Positions 1 through 9,548 of a stretch of DNA of 64,000 bases are shown here, one piece after another. Each line of letters opens with the position of its first letter. Positions within the stretch are counted from its first letter, which is position 1. A model generated the notes under the pieces. The model saw only the letters and a list, made by a program, of their open reading frames with translations. It was not told the origin of the DNA and made no database searches. The translations under genes and the position numbers were made by a program. The stretch lies in NCBI RefSeq assembly GCF_005406125.1, contig NZ_BIXZ01000001.1, positions 806,001 to 870,000 of the forward strand, written 5' to 3'. The stretch comes from Haloarcula mannanilytica. GTDB lineage: Archaea > Halobacteriota > Halobacteria > Halobacteriales > Haloarculaceae.

Positions 1-822
1 CTGTGCAATCGACTTTTCTTGAACCGCCTGCTTCCCCTGACAGCGTTTGCAGTCGCCGGCGTCCTCGATGACCTTGTTCACCACCAGCGTCGTCACCGGC
101 ACGTCAAACTCCCGGAGCTTCCCGACCAGCCGCTCCGTCTCGCGGACGGCCATCGTCTCGGGGATGGTGACGACCCGGAAGGCCGTCCGCTCGGGGTCCC
201 GCAACGCCGTGCCGACCCGCTCCATCCGCTCGCGCATCGCGGTGAAGTCGTCCGGGCCGTCGTCGCGCCGGCTCGCCATCGGGCCGAACATCATGGTCCG
301 AGCGGTGGTGACCTTCCGGCGGACCTGGTCCCGGAGATCCATCGCCGTCGCCACACCCCGGTCCATCACCGACGGCAGGTCGAGCAGGCGGAGCGTGTGG
401 CCGGTCGGCGCGGTGTCGAACACCACGCGGTCCCAGCGGTCGCTCTCGATATATGTCGCCATGCCCTCGACGGCCGCCAATTCGTCGCTGCCGGGCATCA
501 CGCCGGAGGTGAACAGTTCGGCGATCTCGTCCTCGTCCATCCGAATGCCGGCGTCGTCGAACTCCGCCGCCAGCGCCTCGAACAGCGACCGGTAGCGGTC
601 GATGCCGGTCTGTGGGTCGACCTCGACGCCCCACAGTCCCGACCTGATTTCCGTGGGGTCGCCGCCGACGGCCGTCTCGACGGCGTCGGCAAGCGAGTGC
701 GCGGGGTCGGTGGAGACGACTAGGGTCTCGTAGCCCGCTTCGGCCAGCCGGTGGCCGGTCGCCGCGGCGACGGTCGTCTTGCCGACGCCGCCTTTGCCGC
801 CGTAGAGGAGGAATCGGGTCAC
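1..822 (-). CDS. ArsA/GET3-family ATPase (3' end outside window)
   Basis: Cytoplasmic P-loop ATPase of the ArsA/Get3 (anion-transporting / tail-anchored protein targeting) family. It starts at a GTG and opens with the deviant Walker A GGKGGVGKTT (residues 8-17), then STDPAHSLADA (switch I type) and FDTAPTGHTLRLL (switch II type); a CKRCQGK pair lies near the window edge. It is 274 codons long before running off the left end. A TATA-like TACTAAG lies about 28 bp upstream (847-853), so it probably has its own leaderless transcript although it follows idsA by 88 bp. Whether it inserts tail-anchored proteins or does another job cannot be told from sequence. Confidence 0.9.
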   Translation of the reverse strand, partial: MTRFLLYGGKGGVGKTTVAAATGHRLAEAGYETLVVSTDPAHSLADAVETAVGGDPTEIRSGLWGVEVDPQTGIDRYRSLFEALAAEFDDAGIRMDEDEIAELFTSGVMPGSDELAAVEGMATYIESDRWDRVVFDTAPTGHTLRLLDLPSVMDRGVATAMDLRDQVRRKVTTARTMMFGPMASRRDDGPDDFTAMRERMERVGTALRDPERTAFRVVTIPETMAVRETERLVGKLREFDVPVTTLVVNKVIEDAGDCKRCQGKQAVQEKSIAQ

Positions 823-910
823 GTGACAGTGTTAGGACTGGTCGGTCTTAGTAGCTGACCAGCACCATTCAGGGTCGGAAAACGCGGAAAAACAGGTCCC
901 CGGACCGCCG

Positions 911-1951
911 TTAGTAGTCGCGCTCGACGAGGTAGTTCGCGATGCCTTCGAGCAGATAGCGCGACTCGTTGTCCGGCAGGACTTCGAGGTTCTGCTTCCC
1001 GCTGGCGATGAGGTCCTGGCCAGTCTGGCGGGCGTATTCGATAGAGCCCACTTCACGCAGGCGCTCGACGGCCGCGTCGATTTCAGCCTCCGAGACAGCC
1101 TCGACGGAGTCCGTATCGACCAGGTCGCCCACGTCGACGCCCTGCTGGCGGGCATGCAGCGTCACCAGCGTCTGCTTGTTCTCGACGAGGTCCGAGCCTC
1201 GCTGCTTGCCCAGTTTCTCGGAGGGCGTCGTCAGGTCCAGCAGGTCGTCCTGAATCTGGAACGCCCGGCCCACGTCAAGCCCGTAGTTGTACAGGGCCTC
1301 GACTGTCTCCGCGTCGGCCCCCAGCAGCGTGGCCGGAATCGAGGCGGCCGCGCCGTACAGCACGGCCGTCTTGAGTTCGACCATCTCCAGGTACTCCTCG
1401 GGCGTGACGACATCACGTTGCTCGAACTCGATGTCCAGCGACTGCCCCTCACAGATGCGGGTACACGTCGTTGCGAGTCGCTTGTTCGCGTCGACGGTCC
1501 GCTCGGGGGCCGCGCCCGTATCGAGCAGGAACTCGAAGGCTTTCGAGTACAGCGTGTCGCCGGCGAGAATCGCCGTCGAGAGGTCGTACTCCTTGTGGAC
1601 GGCGGGCACCCCGCGGCGGAGCGCGTCGTCGTCCATGATGTCGTCGTGGATGAGCGTGAACGTCTGGATGACCTCGATAGCGAGGGCGGCCGACATGACA
1701 TCGGCCTGCCCGCCGTCAAGGCTCGGGAACTCGCGGTAGTCTGCCGTCAGCGGGTCGACATCCAGCAACGACTCCGCGACCAGCAGCAGGACTGTCGGGC
1801 GGAGTCGCTTCCCGCCAGCGTCCAGCAAGTAGCGCGACGCCTCGTAGAGGTGGTCCGGCTTCGTGACCGGAAGGTCCTCGGGAAGGGCGTCGTTGACCCG
1901 GTCCCGTCGGGCGACAATCGCGTCTTCGACCTGCTGATGGCGTTCGGACAT
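911..1951 (-). CDS. idsA: Short-chain isoprenyl diphosphate synthase (geranylgeranyl/farnesyl diphosphate synthase)
   Basis: Condenses isopentenyl diphosphate with allylic diphosphates to make the C15/C20 precursors of archaeal ether lipids, carotenoids and quinones. The 346-residue protein has the first Asp-rich motif DDIMDDD (103-109), GGKRLRP (46-52) for IPP binding, and the second motif DDLLD (235-239). It starts only 4 bp after the RNase J stop codon, so the two are almost surely co-transcribed. It ends the mvk-ipk-rnj-idsA isoprenoid run of this strand. Chain length (C15 versus C20) is not resolved here. T-rich stretches just past the stop (about 877-895, minus strand) could terminate transcription. 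Confidence 0.95.
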   Translation of the reverse strand: MSERHQQVEDAIVARRDRVNDALPEDLPVTKPDHLYEASRYLLDAGGKRLRPTVLLLVAESLLDVDPLTADYREFPSLDGGQADVMSAALAIEVIQTFTLIHDDIMDDDALRRGVPAVHKEYDLSTAILAGDTLYSKAFEFLLDTGAAPERTVDANKRLATTCTRICEGQSLDIEFEQRDVVTPEEYLEMVELKTAVLYGAAASIPATLLGADAETVEALYNYGLDVGRAFQIQDDLLDLTTPSEKLGKQRGSDLVENKQTLVTLHARQQGVDVGDLVDTDSVEAVSEAEIDAAVERLREVGSIEYARQTGQDLIASGKQNLEVLPDNESRYLLEGIANYLVERDY

Positions 1952-1955
1952 CGAT

Positions 1956-3302
1956 TTACTCTGTGAGCTGGATCATGTTGCCGTTGCGGGTGATGTGGAG
2001 GTCCCGTCCGGCCTTGTAGCCCATGTCTTCGGCGAGGTCGACGTACGGTGCGAACCCTTCGAGGCTCTGGTGAGCCGGGATGACGTTCTGGGGCTGGAGC
2101 GCGTCGAGCATCTCGTAGTGGCCCTCGCTGCGGAGGTGGCCCGACACGTGGATGTCGTCGTAGATGCGAGCGCCCTGCATACCCAGCAGTTTCTCGGACT
2201 GGTAGCGCTGGCCCTCGTTGGTCGGCTCCGGAATGACCCGGGCCGAGAACAGCACCTTGTCGCCGTCGTCTAGCTCGTAGGGCGTCTCGCCGCGGCCCAT
2301 GCGTGTGAGCATCGCGCGGGGCTCGCCCTGGTGGCCGGTGACGATGGGGAAGAAGTTCTCCTTGCCCTCGTTCATGATCCGCTTGAACGTTCGGTCGACG
2401 GATTTGCGGTGGCCGTACATCCCAAGATCCTCCGGGAAGTCGACGAAGTCAAGTCGTTCGGCGGTGCCGGAGTACTTCTCCATCGAGCGGCCCAGCAGCA
2501 CCGGCTGGCGGCCGATGTCGTCGGCGAACTCAACGAGGCTTTTGACACGAGCGATGTGGCTTGAGAACGTCGTCGCGACGATACCGCCGTCGTAGTCCTC
2601 GATGCTCGTCATGACATCTTTGAGGTGGCGGCGAGCGACGGATTCAGAGGGGGTGCGGCCCTTCCGGCCGGCGTTCGTACAGTCTTCGATATAACAGAGG
2701 ACGCCCTCGCCCTCGCGACCGATCTCGCGGAACCGCTTCATGTCGATGGGGTCGCCGATCACCGGCGTGTGGTCCATCCGCTTGTCAAGCCCGTAGACGA
2801 CAGCGCCTTCCGGTGTGTGGAGCACGGGGTTGATGGCGTCGATGATGGAGTGTGTGACGTTAACAAACTCCAGCTCGTTGCGCTCGCCGATGGACATCGT
2901 CTCGCCGGCTTCCATCTTGACGAGGTCGTTCTGGACACCGAACTTCTCCTCGCTCTTGATCTGCTGTTTGACGAGTTCGATGGTAAAGGGCGAGGCGACG
3001 ATGGGTGCGTCGTAGCGGTGGGCAAGCTTCGAGATTGCGCCGATGTGGTCGAGGTGGCCGTGTGTCGGCACGATCGCCTTCACGTCACCTTCCAGGTCGG
3101 ACATGACCCGGTCGTCCGGGATGGCACCCATGTCGATGAGGTCCAGCGAGTGCATCCGTTCGGTCTCGACGTTGTCGTGAATCAGTACCTTCGAGAGGTT
3201 CAGGCCCATGTCGAAGATGACGACGTCGTCCCCTGCACGGACGGCCGTCATCTGTCGGCCTACAGCCTCGTAACCGCCAATTGTCGCGATTTCGACTTCC
3301 AT
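1956..3302 (-). CDS. rnj: Ribonuclease J (metallo-beta-lactamase / beta-CASP family)
   Basis: Beta-CASP ribonuclease, in archaea a 5'-3' exonuclease acting on RNA. The ATG at 3302 gives 448 residues starting [10 protein letters not shown]; a further upstream in-frame start would add 53 Arg-rich residues that do not look like the family. The metal-binding motif HGHLDH is at 81-86, followed by the beta-CASP part containing [23 protein letters not shown] and, near the end, [14 protein letters not shown]. It lies between the acidic membrane protein gene and idsA. RNase J genes near mevalonate-pathway genes are a recurring archaeal arrangement; the functional link is unknown. Confidence 0.93.
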   Translation of the reverse strand: MEVEIATIGGYEAVGRQMTAVRAGDDVVIFDMGLNLSKVLIHDNVETERMHSLDLIDMGAIPDDRVMSDLEGDVKAIVPTHGHLDHIGAISKLAHRYDAPIVASPFTIELVKQQIKSEEKFGVQNDLVKMEAGETMSIGERNELEFVNVTHSIIDAINPVLHTPEGAVVYGLDKRMDHTPVIGDPIDMKRFREIGREGEGVLCYIEDCTNAGRKGRTPSESVARRHLKDVMTSIEDYDGGIVATTFSSHIARVKSLVEFADDIGRQPVLLGRSMEKYSGTAERLDFVDFPEDLGMYGHRKSVDRTFKRIMNEGKENFFPIVTGHQGEPRAMLTRMGRGETPYELDDGDKVLFSARVIPEPTNEGQRYQSEKLLGMQGARIYDDIHVSGHLRSEGHYEMLDALQPQNVIPAHQSLEGFAPYVDLAEDMGYKAGRDLHITRNGNMIQLTE

Positions 3303-3567
3303 GGTTGTAGCTCCGAGTGGAAAGCCGGCCGCGGGTCTGCGGTGGGGCACGGCAACGACGGTATCTGCAATGTTAGCGACCTCGTCCGCGTCGGCGCTCC
3401 AGGCCAGTCGGGTACGCCCGTAGCCTGTGCAACCGCAGTGGGAGGGACTTCCGTCCCGCAACTTACATCCGCCGTCTGCCGGCCGCCAGTCCCGCAGTCC
3501 GCGGGCGGCCGTGCGCTCGGTTACTCCGGACTACAACGGCGCTTCTTAAAACGGTGTGGGTTTGTCG

Positions 3568-5103
3568 CTACTCGTCGTCTAACGCGTCCGAAAGCGGGTC
3601 GTCGTCACTAGACACATCGAAACCGGTGATGCCGTCCTCCGCGAGCGTCGAGTCCTCGTCGGTGTCCACAGATTCGTCCGTGTCCACAGGTGCGTCCGAA
3701 TCCAGTCGCCCCGTCTCCGTCTGTCCGCTTTCATCGACCCGGTCACTGGTTGGCTCGTCGTCAGTGCCGCCGCCGAACAGGTCATCAGTCGTCCGCGGAC
3801 CACTCGGTGCGTCCGAGTCCCCAGACTCGTCGAACAGTCGCGTGTCCTCTGTCACGGCGTCGCGCTGGCCCGCGTCATCAGTCGCCGTGTCGTCGCTCCC
3901 CGCCGTCCCGGTAGCGTCACCGGCCTCGGGCTCCCAGTCGTCTGTCTCCGACGACTCGTCAGCTCCCCAGTCGTCGGCAGACACCGGCTCCTCGCTCTGT
4001 GTGTCGAATTCCTCGGGGTCCGGCGGGGTCCACTCCTGTGGCTCTGTACCTGACTCCGGCTCCGCATTGGGATCCTGTTCGAGCAGGTCGCGGTCCGACT
4101 GCTCGCCGGGGTCGGACTGGGACGCTGGCGCGTCCGCGTCGGCGGGGGGTTTCGACAGGGGCGAATCGCCGGTGGGAGTCTCCGGTGCCGACCCGGCACC
4201 GGTTTCCGCCGGCTGGTGGTCCGATAGCTGGTCGTCTTGTTCCGCCGTGGCTGACGGCATCGAGTTGTCGTCTGTCGCCTGGGGCACCGTCTCGTCAGCC
4301 GTCGGTGTCGGCGGCGTGTCCTCCTCTACCGCCGGAGAAGCGTCCGTCAGCGGGTCATCGGTCACCTGCGCGTCGTCGTCCGCCGCCGGACGGTCATCTG
4401 TCAGCGGGTCATCGTCCGACAGCGTGTCGTCGGCCGCCGCCGTCCCCGGTTCAGCCGCCGCAGTATCGGACACGTCGGGCGGTGTTGCTGCCTGAGATTC
4501 TGTTTCAGGCTGTGGCGACGCATGCATCTCCGATTGATCAGTGGAACTGGCATCCGGGTCGGCGTCAGCGACCGGTGCCGATACATCGGATTCGGCTGTC
4601 GGCGGCTCGGCGGGTTCCGGACCATCGGCAGGCTCCGTCTCCTGTGGATCGAGATCCGCTGGCTCCGGAGCCGGTTTCTCGGACCCCGCTGGCTCGGGGA
4701 CCGCGTCCTCGGCTCCAGCGTCCGATTCGGCGGCGGTCGCAGCACTGCCGGTGGCTGCCCCGGTTGCCGCCTGCTCGCTCGCCGAGGACTCGCCGGTTGC
4801 CTCACTGCTCCCATCAGGCTGGGCCGTCTGTGCCGCGAGCGCGCCCGCCATCGTCGCGTCGGCGACGAGTTTATGCACCAGCCCGAACAGGCCGGAGAGC
4901 AACAGGAACCCGCCGAGCGCGCCGACGGCGATGCCGAGTATCGCGCGATAGCCCGCGTTCCCCTGCAGCGAGCTGAGTGTGCCGTTCTGTATCAGAACAT
5001 ATCCGACAGCGATGAGGCCGCCACCGACGCCGGCGACAACGAGCAATGTCCCGAAAAACTTCGTTCCGTATCGATAAACGTCGGTCAGACCTACTGCAGA
5101 CAT
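3568..5103 (-). CDS. Two-TM membrane protein with a ~400-residue acidic low-complexity tail
   Basis: Function unknown. With the start at 5103 (MSAVGLTDVYRYG) it has 511 residues. Residues about 12-33 and 55-85 form two hydrophobic segments; everything after about 100 is low-complexity, rich in Asp, Glu, Ser, Thr, Pro and Ala, with recurring DDDPLTDD/SDDDPLSD-like units. An ATG 27 bp further upstream is in frame, but a TATA-like ACATATTTG centred 29 bp above 5103 favours a leaderless transcript at 5103. It sits between ipk and rnj. The short loop between two TM helices suggests both termini on one side of the membrane, but the side is not clear. Possible roles (anchor, scaffold, cell-envelope protein) are guesses. 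Confidence 0.8.
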   Translation of the reverse strand: MSAVGLTDVYRYGTKFFGTLLVVAGVGGGLIAVGYVLIQNGTLSSLQGNAGYRAILGIAVGALGGFLLLSGLFGLVHKLVADATMAGALAAQTAQPDGSSEATGESSASEQAATGAATGSAATAAESDAGAEDAVPEPAGSEKPAPEPADLDPQETEPADGPEPAEPPTAESDVSAPVADADPDASSTDQSEMHASPQPETESQAATPPDVSDTAAAEPGTAAADDTLSDDDPLTDDRPAADDDAQVTDDPLTDASPAVEEDTPPTPTADETVPQATDDNSMPSATAEQDDQLSDHQPAETGAGSAPETPTGDSPLSKPPADADAPASQSDPGEQSDRDLLEQDPNAEPESGTEPQEWTPPDPEEFDTQSEEPVSADDWGADESSETDDWEPEAGDATGTAGSDDTATDDAGQRDAVTEDTRLFDESGDSDAPSGPRTTDDLFGGGTDDEPTSDRVDESGQTETGRLDSDAPVDTDESVDTDEDSTLAEDGITGFDVSSDDDPLSDALDDE

Positions 5104-5127
5104 AGTCGCATAATTGATAACAGAGGA

Positions 5128-5136
5128 CAAATATGT
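5128..5136 (-). promoter_or_regulatory. TATA-like promoter element of the acidic membrane protein gene
   Basis: Minus-strand ACATATTTG is centred about 29 bp upstream of the ATG at 5103, the spacing expected for a leaderless haloarchaeal transcript. It supports the shorter start and implies that rnj and idsA may also be read from here. Confidence 0.5.
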
Positions 5137-5261
5137 TACGACGGTTGACGAAGTGGTATTTAGTTTACCTGTCTGGATCCGGTGACTAACAAGATCGGTT
5201 TATCGGCCAGTCTGAGCGATCTACAGGCCGATTAGCGATATGTAGGGGGCAAGCAGGTCCG

Positions 5262-6014
5262 TCAGTCCCCGCGGTCACCGGTGATAGTCGTCCCGGGACT
5301 CTCACCAGCGAGAAACGCGGGGAGTGCGTCGGGACCGAACACAACTGCTGGGGCCGAGAGCGCGAGCAGCGCACGGACCTTGCCGGCCATCCCGCCTGAC
5401 ACGTCCGTCGCATCGCTCTCACCCAGCACCGCTGCCACCGCGTCGAACGATTCGATGCTGTCGACGACAGCCCCATCCTCGTCGAGGACGCCGGGAACGG
5501 TCGAACAGACGCCGACGCGGTCCGCGTTGACTGCGGGCGCGAGTTCGACGACCAGTTCGTCGCCGCTGAGGACTGTCGCCCCTTCGCCGGCATGCGCGAC
5601 GAGGTCGCCGTGGAGAACTGGGACGAACCCTTCGTCCAGCAGCGTCGTGATCTGATCCGTCGGCAGTGAGAGGGCACCGTCGGCGTCGCGCGTGGCCGCC
5701 GAGAACGGGTGGACCGGGACGGCCGGGACTCCCTGGTCGGTGAGTGCATCAACGACGGCGGCGTTGAGCCGGCACATCGCGCCGTGGATGGCCTGTACGC
5801 CGGCCACGTTGTGGGTCCCCGCGGTCGTGCTGACGCCGTACTCGGCGGCGTGATGGTGGCCGAAGCTCCCGCCGCCGTGGACGATGACGATGTCGTCGCC
5901 GACTGCCGACTCGACGATGGCTGTCACCGCAGCCGACAGGGCCGCCCGGTCGACCGTCTCGGGTTCGTCTTTTTCCGTGATGACGCTCCCGCCGAGTTTG
6001 AGAACGACCGTCAT
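5262..6014 (-). CDS. ipk: Isopentenyl phosphate kinase
   Basis: Amino-acid-kinase-fold enzyme that phosphorylates isopentenyl phosphate to isopentenyl diphosphate, the last step of the alternative archaeal mevalonate route. The 250 residues begin with VLKLGGSVITEK (Lys6, Gly-rich loop). HGGGSFGHH follows at 46-54 and carries the histidine that marks IPKs within the family. The start codon overlaps the mvk stop by 4 bp (ATGA), so it is translated with mvk. In haloarchaea it is known to work after phosphomevalonate decarboxylase, which is not in this window. Confidence 0.96.
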   Translation of the reverse strand: MTVVLKLGGSVITEKDEPETVDRAALSAAVTAIVESAVGDDIVIVHGGGSFGHHHAAEYGVSTTAGTHNVAGVQAIHGAMCRLNAAVVDALTDQGVPAVPVHPFSAATRDADGALSLPTDQITTLLDEGFVPVLHGDLVAHAGEGATVLSGDELVVELAPAVNADRVGVCSTVPGVLDEDGAVVDSIESFDAVAAVLGESDATDVSGGMAGKVRALLALSAPAVVFGPDALPAFLAGESPGTTITGDRGD

Positions 6015-6994
6015 TCCTGCCGGACCCCGTCGGTGTCCAGTTCGGCACGGAAGACGTTCTCACACCCCGGCGTGTACTTCAGCGCCGTGAGCGCGTCGTC
6101 GGTCTCGTCCAGCGCGACGATACAGCCGCCGCCGCCGGCCCCGGTGAGTTTCGCGCCGTGGGCGTCGGCGTCGCGGGCCGCCCACACCATCGAATCCAGC
6201 GACCGCGAGGAGACGCCCAGCGCCGAGAGCAGCCCGTGGTTGAAATCCATCAGTTCCCCCAGCGTCTCGTAGTCGCCCGTGCCAAGCACCGCCTCGCCCT
6301 CGCGGACGACATCACCGATTGCTGCGACGGTGTCGGCAGCGAAGTCGTACTCGTCACGGAGGTCCCGGACGCCGGCCACCAGTGCCCCGGTGTCGCCGGC
6401 CCCACCGTCGTAGCCGATGACGAAGGGGAGAGTGTCGATACCGTCCAGCCGCCGGCAGTCGTCGCCCTCAACGCGGACTGCCCCGCCCATCGCCGAGCAG
6501 AACGTGTCCGCGCGGGAGGCCTGCCCGTCCTGGACCTCGTGTTCGACCTGGTACGCGCGGTCGGCGATCTCACTTGCCGGCAGTTCGACGCCGAGTTCTC
6601 TAGTCGCCGCGTCGATGGCTGCAACGACGAGCGCGGCCGAGGACCCAAGCCCAGCCCCGAGCGGGATATCGCCCTCGACTGATATCTCGAAGCCCGCCGC
6701 CGGTGCATCGGCGGCGTCGCGGGCCTGTGCCACCGCCTCGTTGACGTATCCCATGCCGGCTTCGACGAGCGATTCGGCGACATCCACGTCCGGGTGGCTC
6801 TCCCCGTCGCCGGAGTACTCGACGGTAAAGCCGTCCAGTTGCAGGTCGTTCGCGTGAATGCGTAACCCTTCATCGATCTCGGTTGCCGTGACGTGTACCC
6901 GCCGCTCGATAGCGCAGGGGACCGCCGGCTCGCCGTAGACGACCGCGTGCTCCCCGAACAGGTACACCTTCCCGGGAGCGCTCGACGTGACCAT
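6011..6994 (-). CDS. mvk: Mevalonate kinase
   Basis: GHMP-family kinase that converts mevalonate to 5-phosphomevalonate. The 327 residues show the N-terminal PGKVYLFGEHAVVYG (7-21), the ATP loop PLGAGLGSSAA (111-121) and the C-terminal KLTGAGGGG motif. Length is normal for archaeal mevalonate kinases. It overlaps ipk by 4 bp and starts 64 bp after the hybrid kinase stop, so whether it shares a transcript with the kinase is open. Together with ipk and idsA it gives three enzymes of lipid precursor synthesis in about 6 kb. Confidence 0.96.
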   Translation of the reverse strand: MVTSSAPGKVYLFGEHAVVYGEPAVPCAIERRVHVTATEIDEGLRIHANDLQLDGFTVEYSGDGESHPDVDVAESLVEAGMGYVNEAVAQARDAADAPAAGFEISVEGDIPLGAGLGSSAALVVAAIDAATRELGVELPASEIADRAYQVEHEVQDGQASRADTFCSAMGGAVRVEGDDCRRLDGIDTLPFVIGYDGGAGDTGALVAGVRDLRDEYDFAADTVAAIGDVVREGEAVLGTGDYETLGELMDFNHGLLSALGVSSRSLDSMVWAARDADAHGAKLTGAGGGGCIVALDETDDALTALKYTPGCENVFRAELDTDGVRQE

Positions 6995-7058
6995 ACCCGC
7001 TCGTGTGCACCCAGGGCGTTAGGCGTTTTCGGAGTGGCAGGGCGCGTGGGACAGGCGA

Positions 7059-9254
7059 CTACGAAGCGGCAGCATCGACGCCGGTAATCTCGAACCGCGC
7101 GCCACCGTCACGTCCCTCGGTTACCCGGACCTGCCAGCCGTGGGCTTCAGCGACCTGGTCGACGATGCGCAATCCGAACCCCGTCCCCTCTGCGCTCGTC
7201 GAGTAGCCGGCATCGAACACCGTCTTGCGGTCGTCTTCGGGGATGCCAGGACCGTCGTCCTCGACGTAAAAGCCACCGTCGTGTTCCCCGACGGTGACGG
7301 TCACCTCGTCGCCGCCGTGTTCGACTGCGTTCCGGATGAGGTTCTCGAACAGCTGTCGGAGCCTGCTCTCGTCGGCAACGACAGCGAGATCGATGTCGGT
7401 GACGAGTGTCGCCGCTTCCGTCTCGACGTTTTGCCAGCAGCTCCGGACGAAATCAGCGAGGTCGACCGCAGTCGTCTCGGACGGCGACATGCCATCCCGT
7501 GCGAGTTCCAGCAGGTCCTCGATCAGCGCGTCCATCCGCTGGTGTGCCTGTTCGATGTCGTCGAGGTGGTCGCTGTCACACTCCTCTCGCAGGAGTGCTA
7601 ACCGGCCCTGGGCCACTGTCAGCGGATTTCGGAGATCGTGGCTGACGACGCTCGCGAACTCCTCTAACCGCTTGTTTTGTTCTTTGAGCTGTTGTTCGCG
7701 CTGTTTGCGCTCGGTGATATCGCGGTTGTTCGTCACGATGCCGCCGATGGCATCGTGGTCGAGCTGGTTCGTCCCGTGGATTTCGAGCCAGCGCCATTCG
7801 CCGGCAGCGGTTCGAAACCGACATTCGGCTGTGGCGGTCCCGTTCGGGTTCGAAAGGAGGTCACGGAACGTCTCTAGGAGACTGTCCACGTCGTCCGGGT
7901 GGATGTAATCGAACCCGTTCTGTCCAGTCAACTCTCCGGGGTCGTAGCCGAGAATCCGCGACACGGAGGGGCTCTCGTACTTGATGGTCCCCTGTTCGTC
8001 GAGCACGGTGATGATGTCGGTCGACTCCTGTAAGTACGCCTCGTACTGTTTCAGTTCGCGCTGACGGTCCTTGCGCTCAGTGATGTCACGTCCGGAAACG
8101 AGCAGCGAGACGACATCCCCGTCGTCGTTCGTGACCGGTCTGAACACGCCCTCAACCGTGTAGGGGTCGCCGTCCGGACGAACGAGGCCGATTTCGAACG
8201 GAACGTACTCACCGGTCGCAGCGCGGTCGATCCACTCCCGGACGGACTGTTGTACGTCCGTGGAGTGATCGAACCACGGCGTCTCCCAGAACGGCATCCC
8301 TTGTACGTCTGCAAGTGTGGCGTCGACGTACTCCATCGCCGTCTGGTTGATTTCAAGCACGGTCCCGTCGGTCGCAAGCAGCCCGGTGAGGAGCTGCGGG
8401 TCGTTGAAAACCGCCTGGTACCGACGCTCAATCTGGTGAAGTTCACGCTCGCGCTCTTTCCGGTCGGTGATGTGACGCGCCACCCCGACGACTCCCTCTA
8501 TCGACCCATCTACCTTCAGTGGGGTCAGCCGGTAGTCCATTATCGTGTGGCCCTGGTCCGGGAAATCCGGTGCCGTCTCCCCACGGAACTCGTCTCGCTC
8601 CCCGTCGAGCAGTTCCTGAAACGGGTCAGTGCCGTCTTCGGTTTCAGAGCGGATGTGGGGGATGAGGAGGCTTTTGCGCCCTATCAGTCCGTCCCGGCTC
8701 ATGCCGTACCACTCCGCCAGCGCCTCGTTGACGATTTTGAACCGCTCGTCCGTGTCGTAGATGCAGGCAGTCTCCCGCATCGAGTTCACCATCCGCTCGT
8801 AGCTTCGAAGCCTGCGGTTCTGCTCGCTGAGCGCCTGCTGTGACCGGTGGTGTTCGACAGCGTTCGTAATGCGGTTCGCCAGCACGGCGTACTGGTTTTG
8901 TCCGCTCCCTTTTTGTAGATAGTCGGTCACGCCCGCTGAAATCGCCTCGCTGGCGACCTCTTCTGACCCCTTACCGGTGTAGAGTATGAACGGAAGGTCG
9001 GGATAATCCTGGCGAACGGCTTCGAGAAACTGGATGCCGTTGCGCTCGGGCATGTCGTAGTCCGAGACGACACAGTCAACGTTGCGGTCAGCCAACGCGT
9101 CCTCGGCATCGGCAACGTCGGTCACCGTCTGCACCTCGAACCGATCGTTCTCGCGTTCGAGGAACGCCGCGACGAGTTCACCGATCGCCGGGTCATCGTC
9201 GACATGCAGCACGCGGATTCGGTCAGTCGCTTCGTGGGACTGGACAAGCGTCAT
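7059..9254 (-). CDS. Receiver - multi-PAS - histidine kinase (hybrid sensor kinase)
   Basis: Soluble signalling kinase of 731 residues with no membrane segment. Order: receiver domain (about 13-125) with VDDDP acidic pocket, phospho-acceptor Asp65 in SDYDMPE and YTGKGS / YLQKGS; three PAS domains (about 140-265, 275-390, 400-505), each ending in a PAC-like ITDRKERE / ITERKDRQ / ITERKQRE; then HisKA with SVVSHDLRNPL and HATPase_c with NAVEHGG, VEDDGPGIPEDD and GTGFGLRI. A receiver in front of the kinase means it can be an intermediate in a phosphorelay. The ligand of the PAS domains is unknown. Its ATG overlaps the stop of a 33-codon ORF (ATGA), suggesting translational coupling. Confidence 0.92.
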   Translation of the reverse strand: MTLVQSHEATDRIRVLHVDDDPAIGELVAAFLERENDRFEVQTVTDVADAEDALADRNVDCVVSDYDMPERNGIQFLEAVRQDYPDLPFILYTGKGSEEVASEAISAGVTDYLQKGSGQNQYAVLANRITNAVEHHRSQQALSEQNRRLRSYERMVNSMRETACIYDTDERFKIVNEALAEWYGMSRDGLIGRKSLLIPHIRSETEDGTDPFQELLDGERDEFRGETAPDFPDQGHTIMDYRLTPLKVDGSIEGVVGVARHITDRKERERELHQIERRYQAVFNDPQLLTGLLATDGTVLEINQTAMEYVDATLADVQGMPFWETPWFDHSTDVQQSVREWIDRAATGEYVPFEIGLVRPDGDPYTVEGVFRPVTNDDGDVVSLLVSGRDITERKDRQRELKQYEAYLQESTDIITVLDEQGTIKYESPSVSRILGYDPGELTGQNGFDYIHPDDVDSLLETFRDLLSNPNGTATAECRFRTAAGEWRWLEIHGTNQLDHDAIGGIVTNNRDITERKQREQQLKEQNKRLEEFASVVSHDLRNPLTVAQGRLALLREECDSDHLDDIEQAHQRMDALIEDLLELARDGMSPSETTAVDLADFVRSCWQNVETEAATLVTDIDLAVVADESRLRQLFENLIRNAVEHGGDEVTVTVGEHDGGFYVEDDGPGIPEDDRKTVFDAGYSTSAEGTGFGLRIVDQVAEAHGWQVRVTEGRDGGARFEITGVDAAAS

Positions 9255-9352
9255 CCGACGCCCTCCACTAGGTCCGCAATTCCAGCATAGCCAGTGTCGT
9301 CACCGCCGCTGACCGTCTCGGTGAGTTCGTGGCTCGAACGTATGGGTGCCAT
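9251..9352 (-). CDS. Possible 33-residue leader ORF coupled to the hybrid kinase
   Basis: An ATG at 9352 opens 33 codons (starting MAPIRSSHELTE, ending ADLVEGVG) whose TGA overlaps the kinase ATG as ATGA. The exact 4-bp overlap is the junction style used by real gene pairs elsewhere in the window. Composition is ordinary haloarchaeal (acidic, GC-rich third positions). No family recognised. It could be a genuine small protein, a leader peptide, or chance. Confidence 0.4.
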   Translation of the reverse strand: MAPIRSSHELTETVSGGDDTGYAGIADLVEGVG

Positions 9353-9548
9353 GATACTCTATCATCGAAACGCGGGTGTGGGCCGATCCGGAACGCTCGG
9401 AAACGGGGCGTCGGGGTGTAGCGCTGGTCGGCCACAGGACCGCTTTCGACTGTCCTTACAATCACAGAGTGATTATGCCACTAAACGATTGTGGCGCTGC
9501 TATGGGGTATTCCCCGGGACTCAGTGTGGCTGTTGGTCCAGGCCATAG
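9353..9548. other. Intergenic region between kinase leader ORF and P450 gene
   Basis: About 200 bp lacking a convincing gene. The minus strand should hold the kinase promoter; the AT-richer part at 9445-9490 is the best place for it, but no clean TATA box at leaderless distance from 9352 was found. Confidence 0.4.

Noticed and set aside
19-723. Long plus-strand frames opposite the ArsA-type ATPase
   Set aside because: They are antisense frames kept open by high GC; the minus-strand frame has the P-loop and the conserved motifs.
3303-3461. Longer N-terminus for RNase J
   Set aside because: The 53 extra residues are Arg/Cys/Pro-rich and unlike the family; [10 protein letters not shown] at 3302 is the natural start.
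7140-7908. Plus-strand frames within the hybrid kinase gene
   Set aside because: Shadow frames; the minus frame carries complete receiver, PAS and kinase motifs.
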